Notes under the pieces: model-generated
What the model saw: the letters and a program-made list of their open reading frames with translations, nothing else
What the model was told of the DNA's origin: nothing
Databases searched by the model: none
In this document: piece after piece, positions 46,985 through 57,185 of the stretch
Layout: every line of letters begins with the position of its first letter
How positions within the stretch are numbered: position 1 is the first letter of the stretch
Translations under genes and position numbers: made by a program
Source of the DNA: Tolypeutes matacus
Taxonomy: Eukaryota > Chordata > Mammalia > Cingulata > Chlamyphoridae
Length of the DNA stretch: 64,000 bases
Assembly: GCA_026826555.1 (NCBI GenBank)
Contig: JAKSZT010053887.1
Coordinates: 69,130,094-69,194,093, forward strand
Reading direction: 5' to 3'

Positions 46985-47056
46985 AGAGAGAGGCAGGCAG
47001 GAAGGAAGGAAGGGAGGAAGAGAGGGAGGGAGGAAGGGAGGAAGGAAGGAGGAAAA
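46985..47056. repeat. GGAA/GGGA purine-rich low-complexity tract
   Basis: Interspersed ggaagg, gggagg and agagg units on the plus strand over about 70 bp. Much shorter and less regular than the tract at 28389. Confidence 0.85.
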
Positions 47057-47262
47057 ATCTTTGATAAAACCTGCCTTTAGCATACAATTTTCACAAAATT
47101 TTTGTCAGTTTTGCTTGCATTTCAAGGGTGTCCAAACCATAAGACAAATGGGCTTTTCACAGATCCTTCCTGGAAAACTGCATTTCCAATCTTGACTTAC
47201 TCTGAAATGGTTGACTGGATCCATGTTCAGTCACAAAAGTCACAAAAAGTCTTATCAAAGGG

Positions 47263-47565
47263 TTAAACCCCATGTAGAACCCTGCCAACTGGAGACTGAT
47301 TTCCCACAAGCTCAGAATGGGCACTGAGAGCACCACTTCTGCTTCTGGCCTTAGTCTCAGAGCATGCCACCTGGATAGGCTGGAAATTTTTCAAATCATC
47401 AGTTGCTGGTTGCTCTGTGTTTAAGAGTTCGATTCTCAGCTTATCACTTTCACCTTGCATTCTACTATAAGCTGCAAGGAGAAACCTGCCTGTACCTTCT
47501 CCACTTAGCTTGAAAACCTCCTCAGTTAAATATTCAAGTTTATCACTTATAAGTTCTATGTTCAA
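47263..47565 (-). pseudogene. MaLR gag-like remnant, open for 100 codons
   Basis: A minus-strand frame of 100 codons lies inside the MaLR internal region. It contains YLTEEVFKLSGEG, GESDKLRIELL and TDDLKNFQPIQ, and the equivalent frame at about 21500-21280 retains YLAEE, EERDKLR and TDDL. MaLR elements are known to carry a gag-related frame and to depend on ERVL enzymes. The shared frame suggests a common coding ancestor; current function is not implied. Upstream and downstream frames are broken. Confidence 0.6.
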
Positions 47566-47829
47566 TCAAATGCTAGGACAAAATTCAGGTAAGTTCTCTG
47601 CTACTTGATAACAAAGATCACCTTTTCTCTGGTTTCCAATGACACATTCATCATTTCCTTCTAAGGCCTCATCAGAGGTATCTTTAACACCCTTATTTTT
47701 ACCAACAGTCTCTTCAAAACAACTTAGGCTTTTTCTATTATTCTATCAATCACTTCACAATTTGTCCAGCCTCTACCATTACCAATTCCAAAGCCATTTC
47801 CACATTTTGAGGTATTCGTTAACAGCAGC

Positions 47830-47848
47830 ACCCCACTTTCTGGTACCA
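47830..47848 (-). promoter_or_regulatory. Primer binding site, tRNA-Leu type
   Basis: The minus strand reads TGGTACCAGAAAGTGGGGT, starting five bases inside the LTR end. It matches the 3' end of tRNA-Leu (TGGTACCAGGAGTGGG type), the primer used by ERVL/MaLR. It fixes the orientation and identity of this element. Confidence 0.82.
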
Positions 47849-47853
47849 AAAAC

Positions 47854-48296
47854 TGTCTAATTTTCCAAGCTGCTATGACAAAAAAAACCACACAATGGGT
47901 TGGCTTAAACCATGATAATTCATAGGCTCATGGTTTTGAGACTAGGAGTAGTCCAAAAGTGAGACATCAGCAAGGTGATCCTTTCTCCCCATATTTTGTA
48001 ACATTCTCATGTTGACTGTAGGCAAGGCTTGTATTCCAGCCTCACATTGCATTAGCAAAGTCCTCTCCTTGCTTTTTGGGGGTCTGTTGCCTGCTGGCTA
48101 CCAGCTTCTGATTCCTCACTGTGGCTTTCTCTTTATAAGGCTTCCATTAATAGGATTAAAATGATCCTGACTCAGTTGACTACACCTTACTAAAATTAAT
48201 GTCTTCGAAAGGTCCTATTAACAATGGTTTCACACCCACAGGAATGGAATAAGTATAAGAATATATTTTGTCTAGGGTACATAATGCAATCTACCA
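47854..48296 (-). mobile_element. MaLR-type LTR, 5' LTR of an antisense MaLR
   Basis: TG...CA ends: TGTCTAATTTTCC to AATCTACCA. It contains 'gggttggcttaaaccatgataattcataggctcatggttttgag', 'taataggattaaaatgatcctgactc' and 'cacaggaatggaataag'. The AATAAA position is mutated (gataattcat). Confidence 0.83.
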
Positions 48297-49504
48297 TAAA
48301 ACCTTTTTCCAACTTCTCATTTGGGTCAGTTGCTTCATCCTGTGTGCTAAACACATTTTAAAAATATCTTTACAATACAATTTCTATTTTATGGAATTTT
48401 CTGTTTAACTTTTGAGTTCCCCATCAAGAGATGCACTTCTTCTTTAATTGAAAGGCAGAGATTTATTTATTTTCATACTTATCATCTCCAACAACAACTT
48501 AGGACAACCATAAAACTTACAAACTATTGAACCATTTATTTATCTTTAAGAGGGAGGAAATCTCAGGCTGGTTCAGGTCAACACCAACTACATGCTGGTG
48601 AAGGGAAATATCAGTTATTCCATAATCATTGCTCTGGATATGGAGAATCACTCTCCTCCCTTCCACACCTCCTCATGGAATGGGAATAGAGTACCTAAAA
48701 ATTCCCTGGAGCTCTAAAGATTGGAGATATTCCACCATAGACAGCTCGAATGGAATGAGCAAATTTTTGTGATCACTCCTGCTAGACTATCCACAGGTAA
48801 CCTACAGTCATCTGTGATACGGGGCCTTCACCAAATGATATCAACACAGATTTCAAGTTCATATAAAAATATAATAAGAAGAACTACTTGTGTGAGATTG
48901 AAATCTGGGAAATATGGAAGAGAATTGAACAAAGTCTTGGAAGATGGAGACTACCAGGTAGATTTAGGGAGTAAGAGGAATTCTAACAGCATAGAAGAAA
49001 AGATATTTTGTGAAGAATAATATCCGCTAGTTAAAACAAGAATGATAGATCATTATAACCTTAATGTTATAAAGTAACACATCAGCTGGGGACTGACAAA
49101 ATTGGAGCTACCGTTATGAAGATGACTTTAAAAAAAAACAATGTGTAAAATAGACTGGGGAATAAGACAGATAAATGGCCAGTTATGAAGTTACTATCAT
49201 AAAGCAGCTAAGAGTTAATGAGGCCAGAATCTAGGGCAATTGAAGCAAGACTGGAAAGACAAAGACAAGTTTGAGAAATATTCTAGAAATGGACCTCAGG
49301 GGTTTTGCTACAGCTCCAAATAATTACAATCAAACTGCCTTGTACTTCAGAGGAAGTTCCAAAAGAGACAGCATTCTACTTTCTTATCTAAAGACCTTTG
49401 CTGAATATTCTTGATTTGAAAATTACTAGTACTGGAGAGCTGTCAGAATCAGTGCTGTGATTTTGGATTTTGAAGTTTGGCAAGTACCACACCTTTATAT
49501 CTAA
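48297..49504. other. Unique non-coding DNA
   Basis: A plus-strand frame of 99 codons at 48721-49020 has no recognisable motif and is probably chance. No repeat was recognised. Confidence 0.5.
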
Positions 49505-49670
49505 AGCACCTATTAGAAAATTTACCTATTTATTCAACAAACGTTGATCAAATTTTTATTAAGTGCTAGGTTCTGTTCTAGAAACTGGGGATATAGCAGA
49601 AGTGAACAAAAGAGACAACTGTGTCTTCACATAGCTTACCATCTAGGGAGAGAAAAAGATAATACCTTAA
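49505..49670 (-). repeat. L2 LINE fragment
   Basis: Antisense L2: 'ttattcaacaaacgttgatcaaatttttattaagtgctaggttctgttctagaaactggggatatagcagaagtgaacaaaagag', 'cttaccatctaggg'. Confidence 0.85.
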
Positions 49671-50430
49671 CACATTAATGAAATACATAGAGTGATGTCA
49701 CCAAGATGGGAGGGTGAGATGCTCCAGGGTTCCACTCTCCATGAACAAAGATTTTAAATAAGCAAAAACTGGTCGAACCATCTTTCTCAGTTCAGTTAAA
49801 CAGTTCAGAAACAGTTAAAGGGTTGTAGTAACTGGGCAAGAACTGAATCACAATTCAGGCAACTTAAAAAATAGTTCCAAGAAGATGGCGCTGAGGATGG
49901 TAGGCAGAGTTTGACCTATCTGAAGAGGCCTATCTGAAGGAACTGCTTTGGATATATATAGAATGGGAAGGTGCCCTGAGACATATAGGAAGGTTCTGGA
50001 AGGAGAAAGAATCCAAAGGAAAACCGTGAGTTGCTTGCCCCTGTGGTTGGAAGCTGCACATATACCCCACCCTCAGGGCTAACAGCCTAGGTGGAGCCGC
50101 TGGCTTGCTGCTCCTATCAGAGTGTGAGGGGGCATTCCCTGGGAGGAAGAGGGGTCGGGGAGGGGCTCAGTGGTTTCTTTGTGGTGAGTTTAGCCAGTTA
50201 AGTCCCCTTTAATTCTAAGAAGGGACCCTGACCCAATGGGGAAAGGAAGAGGGGATCTCCTCAAGCAGGCTGTCATGCCCAGCCACCTGCGTAAAGGGAG
50301 GAATTAGATTAGAGAGAGGGCAGAGACAGACAGGTTCCTAATCAGCAGAACTCTGACAAACTATTAGGAATCTAACCCGCCCAAGGGAAAAGGGGAGGAC
50401 AGCTATAGAAAGGCTAAGTAACCTAAGGAG

Positions 50431-50495
50431 GCACATTAGTTCAATGGAAGAATTCCTGTCTTGCATATAAAAGGTGCCTGGTTTGATTCCTGGAT
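50431..50495 (+). ncRNA. tRNA-Gly-like segment in the L1 5'UTR
   Basis: The sequence follows tRNA-Gly in order and spacing: 'gcacattagttcaatggaagaattc' (acceptor, D arm), an anticodon-arm-length segment, then 'tgcctggtttgattcctgg' (T arm). A box TAGTTCAATGG is at 50437-50447 and B box GGTTTGATTCC at 50480-50490. The anticodon stem does not pair well and the acceptor ends do not match, so it is not a working tRNA. Either a tRNA-derived SINE head or a tRNA pseudogene. Confidence 0.5.
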
Positions 50496-50734
50496 CTTCT
50501 TAGAGGAATGATCCACAGGGTTTTCAGGCATCCAGCTGATATTTTGACAGGGAACAGTATAGATATATACTTTGCTTTTTCAGATCTCTCATTTAAAAAA
50601 AAAAGTTCCTTTTTTATTTTCCTTATTTTACTCACTGAAACCTAGCTCAAAACCTGCAGAGGCAGGCTGCAGGGTGGTTGATTGATGAACACCAGCAGCC
50701 TGAGAAGCTCCTTAGGGGCCTAAGAGGGAAATCT

Positions 50735-51280
50735 ATTTTTCTTGTTTTTTTCTTGTTTCTTTTTTTCTTCTTTTTCAAATTATCTGCTGTCTTGTTTCTT
50801 GATTGTTGTGTTTCCCTTTTCTTTGTTTGCCTTTTTTTCTCTTTTTTCTTTTTTTACTGATTTTTTTCTACCTATGCTATTGCTTTTCTTTTCTTTTTTT
50901 CTTTTCCTTTTTTTTTTTTTTTTCTGTCATTTGTTTTCTGCTGTTGTTCTTTACTTTCACCTCTTTTTGTTTGGTCCTCAGTTTTTCTTGTTTTTATTTC
51001 TCTTTCTTTTTTCTGTTTTTTTCTTTTTCTCTTTTCTTTTTTCCCACCCCCATTTCTCATCATTCCAACCTTCTAATTCGTTCTATATATTTCTCTCTAT
51101 TTTGTTTCTTGTTTCATTGTTTCTCCTCCACTTTTTTATTCTTATTCCTCTGTACTTCTTACTCATGTTAATATTCAGTTTCCTAGGTCTTGTACCATTC
51201 CTCTTCTACCTTTTGCTATTATTATTACTATTATTCTTTTTCTCTTCTTATCTCTTTCTTTATCTCTGGCCCTAATTTTT
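50735..51280 (+). repeat. Polypyrimidine tract of the L1 5'UTR
   Basis: About 550 bp that is almost entirely T and C on the plus strand, with T-runs up to about 15. A 177-codon Phe/Leu/Ser-rich frame at 50742-51275 is a product of this bias. A related but more mixed tract is found at 62650-63260 in the neighbouring L1, again just before ORF1. Confidence 0.85.
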
Positions 51281-51429
51281 TTTCAAGGGAAGATAGACAA
51301 GAGCAAGGAAGTACAATAAGAGCAATGAAGTGTCAAAGTGAAAACTTACCACACACACAAAAGTAACAAAATAAAACCCTAGATTAGAGACAGAAGCTAA
51401 TCAGCTGAATAAACCCATTAATATAAAAG

Positions 51430-52360
51430 ATGCCTAGACACCAACAAAAACTTACAAACCATACTAAGAAACAAGAAGACATGGCCTAGTCTAGTTAACA
51501 AATTAAAATTCAGGAAGAGATGCAGAACATGGAACAACTAATCAGAGATTTCCAAAAATATATAATAAATCAACTTAATGACATGAAAGAAGAGATTAAG
51601 GATATTAAGAAGTCACTGTGAGAACATACTGAAGAAATTGTAGACATACATAAAAAGATAGTGGGTATGATGGTGATGAATGGCACAATCCAAGAAATCA
51701 AAAATACACTGGAAGCACATAACAGGAGACTTGAACAGGCATAGGAAAGAATCTGTGATGTGGAAGACAGTACATGTGAAATCAAACAGATAGTAGAACA
51801 GATAGATAAAAAATAGAAAAAATCCACCAGGGACTTAGGGATTTGAATGACAACATGAAACATACAAACATATGCATTATAGGCATCCCAGAGGGAGAAG
51901 AGAAGGGAAAGGGGACAGAAGATGTGATGGAGGAACTAATGGCTGAAAACTTCCCAACTGTATTGAGGGACATGAATGGATAGGTCCATAAGCACAACAC
52001 ACCCCAAACAGTATAAACCCTAACAGGCCTACTCCAAGACATATGCTTGTCAAATTATCCAGTGATCGAAACAAAGAGAGAATACTGAAAGCAGCAAGAG
52101 AAAAGATACACATCACATAAAACAGAATCTCGATAAGATTAAATGCTGATTTCTCATATGAAACCATGGAAGCAAGGAGGCAGCTCTTTGACATAGTTAA
52201 AGAGCTAAAATAAAAAAACTTCCAGCCAAGATTTCTCTATCCAGAAAAACTGACATTCAAAAATGAGGAAGAGTTCAAGATATTCGCAGATAAACAGAAA
52301 TTAAGAGATTATGTCAATAAGAAACTTGCCCTTCAAGAAATACTAAAGGGAATTGTGTAG
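51430..52360 (+). pseudogene. L1 ORF1 pseudogene
   Basis: The start ATG at 51430 corresponds to the ATG at 63422 of the intact copy (both encode Met-x-Arg-x-Gln-Gln-Lys). A stop falls 20 codons in (ATGGCCTAG), with others along the coiled coil. The C-terminal domain retains 'tctcatatgaaaccatggaagcaaggagg' (FSYETMEARR) and ends LQEILKGIV-stop at 52358-52360. The length of about 310 codons is normal, with a net one-base shift. Confidence 0.86.
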
Positions 52361-52429
52361 GTCAAAAGGAAAAAACAGAAGAGAGAGAGTTTGAGGAGAG
52401 TATAAGAACAATTAAAAAGATAAAAAATG

Positions 52430-53905
52430 TGCAAGTGATTTGAATGGACACTTCTCCAAATAAGAAACACAAACAGCTAAATAGCACATGATGCTCAACA
52501 TCACTAGCTATTAGGGAAATGCAAATCAAAACCACAATGAGATATCACCTTACACCCATTAGCCTGGCATTTATTTAAAAAAACAGAGGACTACAAGTGT
52601 TGGAGAGGATGTGGAGGAATGGGAACACTTATCCACTGCTGGTGGTAATGTAGAATGGTGCATCCATTGTGGAGGATAGTTTGGCAGTTCCTCAGGAAGC
52701 TAACTATAGAACTGTCTTATGATTGAGCAATCCCACTGCTGGGTATATACCCCAAAAAATTAAAAACAGGGACATGAAGAGATACATGCACATCAATGTT
52801 CATAGCGGCATTATTCACTACTGCCAAGAGTTGGAAACAACCCAAATACCCATCAAAAGATGAATGGATAAACAAATTGTGGTACATACAAGCAATGGAA
52901 TTTTACTCAGCTGTAAGAAGGAATGCAGTATTAACACATGGGATAACATAGATGAATCCTGAAGACCTTATGTTGAGTGAGGTAAGCCAGGTACTGAAGG
53001 ATAAATATTACATGACCTCACAGATATGAATTAATCAAATTGAGCAGACTCACAGAGCTAGAGTCTGGAAGATAGGTTTCCAGGAGACAAAAAGAGAGAA
53101 TAAGTTTGTGAGTCAATGCTCATATAGGCAAAACCTATGATAAGGTAGACTAGTGTAATTGTGCAGTGGACAGGCATAACAGTGGTGCTATGATGCTATT
53201 GGGCTGGGCAGGGCTGGTCTGTGAGGAGGGTAGCATGGGGAGGGTGGTTTAAACTGTCCATGGAACTGGGGAGAGGTTTGGGATTGGGAGCAGGTAAACT
53301 CTGGGGATTTGTGGGTATGTGGTTGAAAGTACAACGTCAGGAATGTTGTTTTGGCAAATATGGCAGGGGAGAGATACTGGTTTAAGGTGTTGGATATGGG
53401 GGTCACACGGGACAGGCCTCACCTGAGGCAGGCTTATAGGGAGTGTGTAGTGTTAATCTTGTCATAATGTGTTGTATCAAGGGGTGGAGACTCACATAAT
53501 GAGCAGAAAGGTGTTGGACTCCCATCCTGGGGAGTCTTGCTATGATCTCAAATAGAGGGGCAGAGTCTCTTGAGAACATAGGCAGTACCTAATTAGGGAG
53601 GTCGTGTCAGTATGTCAAGCCCTTAATGTAAATCATTGACCATGGTTAGTAGCAATGGTTCAATATTTGTACATCAATTGTAACAAATGTACCATCCACA
53701 TGTAAAATGCTATTAATAGGGGAAAGGGTAAAAGGGAGAGGATGTTGAGTATATGGGAAATACCAATAATCTGTACATGACTTTTCTTTGAAGACAAAAT
53801 GAAAAAGATAAGACACTGGGCAAATAAATGGAAGAAAATGTCACTGTTCATAAGGACAACAGATCTTAAAGTGATGAAAGACATACTGTCAATTTTTTTT
53901 ATTTT
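52430..53905 (+). mobile_element. L1 ORF2 tail and 3'UTR
   Basis: The ORF2 C-terminal segment (52430-52960) is followed by a 3'UTR with a G-rich patch (53195-53300) and the terminal blocks 'atggttagtagcaatggttcaatatttgtacatcaattgtaacaaatgtacc' (53640-53695). An AT-rich end lies near 53890-53905. Confidence 0.75.
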
Positions 53906-55630
53906 ATATTTTTTATTATTTCAAACATTTTAAAAAATTGTGTTTTATTCATTATTTTTAAAACTATCATAATTATATCATTTCCCTATTAATTATATTT
54001 GATTATTTTGTTGGCTTCAATTTTGAAGATGTTTTGGATCACAGAAGGGTTACAACTGTGGCAGAAGAGGATCATTGCTGTAGGGTGTCAGAGATAGGGG
54101 ATGCATAGGAAGAGGTTCACTTGGGGCATACCTATAAGGCATATGAATGTGTTCAAGTGTTCATGGCACATTGTCATAGTAGGTAGAGATTCACACAATA
54201 ACCAAAGGAATATCGAATTCCCATCCTGGAGAGCTCTGCCACATTCTCTAATGGGAAGCAAGAATCCCCTGAGTACAGGGGCAGTGACTAGTGAATGACG
54301 ATGGACTATTGACGGGCCCTTGATTGTGAAGACTCACTTATGAAACTTTAGTTTTGAAATTGAAACTTAGCATAGTATTATAGGTTGCCTAAGTGTTACC
54401 TCCTGAGAGTCTCCTTGTTGCTAAAATGTGGCATCTCTCTAAGCCAAACCCAGCATATAAATGCATTACCTCCCCTGGAGTGGGACCTGACTTCCGGGGA
54501 TGAGTTTCCCTAGCACTGAAGGATTACTACCAAGCACCAACTAGCAATGCAAATGGAAAAAGACCTTGACCAAAAGGGGGAAAGGGTAAAGACAAATGAA
54601 TTTATATGGCTAAGAGACTTCAAAGTGAGTCGGGAGGTCTTTTCAGAGGTTATAATTATGCACATCTCAGTAAGAACTTGTTGACTGCCAAAGTAAATAT
54701 AACCTCAAATAGTGGGGCTCCTGAAGGCTCTGGAGACATCCAGACACTATAGGAAGGGCAGGTAGCTCAGGAATTTGGTGCCCTGCCAGAAGGCTTTACA
54801 CTGGAATTTATGCTCTCCAGTGTGATAGAGTTGGACTCAGTTGTGTTTTCCCTATACATGGCTTTTCTGCCCCTCTATTTGAATCTATAGTTAGTACTAG
54901 AGTTGATAGGTGTATGTCCAAGAGACTTAAATCTTTGGGCTATCCATGTGCCAGTTGGGCCCCAAATCTCAACAGACTTGCAACACCTACTCTCCAGTTC
55001 ATTGGCCTCACCCAGGACAAATAACAAAGAGATGATGATTGACAGCAACCTTCTCCAGGAAGAGAGAGGCTCTGCAACTTCAAGCAAGAAAGTCCCATCC
55101 ATCTGCCCCATGAAGTCTAAGCCTCTCTTAATTAGAGGTGGAGTAGGCATCACCACCACAGAATTCTCAGAATTGTGGAATGACTGATGGACTAGAATAG
55201 ACTTAGAATTGTTCTACTATAGACTTGTTGTGATACTAGCAATGGAAGAACTTTTATTATGGATGTGGAAGCAGGGGCCACTGGAGTTTCTGAGGGGAGG
55301 GAAAGGGACAAATAGGTGTAATTTGGGGCATTTTGGGGACTTAGGAATTATCCTTAATGACATTGCAATGACAGATACAGGCCATTATATATCTTGTAAT
55401 AACTTGCAAAAATGTGTGGGAGAGAGTGTAAACTACAATGTAAATGATAATCCATGCTTAGTGGTAATGCTCCAAGATGTGTTCATCAATTGTGGCAAAT
55501 GTTCCACACTAATAAAGGATGTTGTTGATGTGAGAAAATGTGGGAAGGCTAGGGAGCGGGGCATATGGAAATCCTCTATATTCTTCATGTAATATTTATG
55601 TAATCTAAGTTTTTTAAAAAAATAAAAAAT
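53906..55630 (+). mobile_element. Second L1 3'UTR block
   Basis: It contains a second, diverged version of the 3'UTR: 54170-54330 matches 53485-53640 ('gtagagattcacacaataa...ttcccatcctggagagctc', 'cccttgattgt'). 55340-55625 ends with a complete L1 3' terminus ('gttcatcaattgtggcaaatgttccacactaataaagg', 'gcatatggaaatcctctatattcttc'), then an A-rich tail. The antisense L1 end at 30575-30905 matches this terminus. It may be a duplicated 3'UTR or a separate L1 end. Confidence 0.7.
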
Positions 55631-57185
55631 AAAAAAATCATTTATCAATGAAGAGACAGCACAGTCTTCTGCCTCCCTTTTATGGAATGAGGCTAGTAAG
55701 TCTCGGAAGAGTAAAGGATGATGTTGTCCAGTGATAGAGCACCTCTCGAAAAAAATTACGTAAATTAACATTGAGTATCCTTGGGTAAATTGCTTTAACA
55801 TGTTTTCGTTTGTCTCCTCTCTACGAATAAAAAGATCATACATTCCTCTACTGTGGAGGAGAGGTGTGTGTGGAGGGAACAAGTTGATATAGACAGATGG
55901 AAAAATAAATGCTGAAGCAGCAATGACCAAAGCATGCTTATGGTCATAATTGTTTCGAAGAAATCTGTTGCCATTCTACTGTACAGCAGTAAATGGAAGC
56001 ATATTTTTCCCATTGTATTTTAAGGCATAGCCATTTCCTGAATTTGTTTAGGAAAACATTTCTCAGAAAGTGTTGTAATCCATTCAACATAGATTCCTTT
56101 AAATTGAGAGAAACTTTCATGGAATGACCATGTAAACTTTGTGAAGGAAGTTTTATGTTACCATTATCTAAATTTGTCAGCTATACTTTTACAAGCTACT
56201 GAAGAAATGTGCTTCCAGTTGATAAAACTTCCAAGGTTTAGACTCCTTGAGGTTCTTTAAAACCACTCCTTGCATAAACCAACATGGCATAGTGCTCTAA
56301 AACTCTTGAGCCTAGGCAACTTTTTAAATATCAAAGAATTAAGAAAAATTATAAAGTTATAACTGAATACATGCAATTTTAAACTTAGATTTAATATTAT
56401 AAACATATTGAATTGGTTATGTTAATTCTATTGAACATTTTATATGAAAATCACTATATATATAATCTTTCCTATCTGCCTTCTACCTTAGTGAGGTAAA
56501 CTTAATTATCCTCAGGGCATAAACTTCTGTCAGAAGATGTGTTGTTTAAAAAAATATCTGTTGATTACACTGGAAAAGACTAAATCTTCAGAATATAAGA
56601 TAAATGAATAAAATATATTCAAATTTTTGTTAGAAACAGATATGTATTGTGACATGCTAAAATTAAAACCCTTACTTTTCTGGAAAAAAAAAAGGGTAGG
56701 TAAACCTCCTGGCACAATTGCTGACCCTTCCCAACCCCACCCCCTGCCTGGATTGGTGTGGGTTAAACTGCCCACATTTCAGTACACAAATCTGGTCTGG
56801 TTTTGAAAAATGCAGAATAACACTTATGCACATACTGGGGTGCATAAATGTCTGTACCGATCTGGTGGCAGCCTGCAGAATGAACAAGGACCCTTAATGC
56901 AGGTTTACTGGTTCCCTGTCCCAGAATTTACCCTGAATACAGAAGTGGCTTGCAAGGCAGGTAAATTAGTATAAGAAACAATCAGATGGCAGTGCCTGGA
57001 GGAAAAGATTACCAGCTCTAAGAAATACAATGGGACACCAAGACTGGGAGGAAAGACTATGTCCTAAGGGAAGAAGGTGCTTTCAAATCCCTGATGACTT
57101 AATAAGGCCAGGAGTAAATGTCCAGGACAAAACTCATGCTAATAATAGATTAAAAAGGACCCTAGGATTTTGCATTATGCAAGAG
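55631..57185. other. Unique DNA
   Basis: 56690-56990 is less AT-rich than its surroundings and shows no repeat signature. Chance frames only. Confidence 0.5.

Larger units (their letters stand above)
47080..47853 (-). mobile_element. MaLR internal region, antisense
   Basis: It aligns with 21060-21776 over its whole length, including 'tgactggatccatgttcagt', 'ctggataggctg', 'aactcctcagttaaata'-type blocks and 'taggctttttctatt'. It lies just inside a MaLR LTR. It has no pol. Confidence 0.8.
49690..53905 (+). mobile_element. L1 element lacking ORF2 (5'UTR + ORF1 + 3' end)
   Basis: Layout: 5'UTR with two YY1-like sites (AAGATGGGA near 49703 and AAGATGGCG near 49882), a tRNA-Gly-like segment, a T/C-rich tract, ORF1 (51430-52360), then at about 52430 a jump directly to the last part of ORF2 ('tgaatggacacttctcc', 'gagatatcaccttacaccc', 'gggtatataccccaaaaaat') and a long 3'UTR. 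Endonuclease and reverse transcriptase, about 3 kb, are absent. It resembles a half-L1 in structure. Confidence 0.85.

Noticed and set aside
48721..49020. 99-codon plus-strand frame
   Set aside because: No recognisable domain or conservation evidence. Left as unique DNA.
50431..50495. Functional tRNA-Gly gene
   Set aside because: The acceptor ends do not pair and the anticodon stem is broken, so I call it tRNA-like only.
50742..51275. 177-codon plus-strand frame rich in Phe, Leu and Ser
   Set aside because: It results from the T/C-only composition of the L1 5'UTR tract. There is no domain, and overlapping frames have similar bias.
54875..55187. 94-codon frames on both strands
   Set aside because: They overlap in the L1 3'UTR, which is non-coding.
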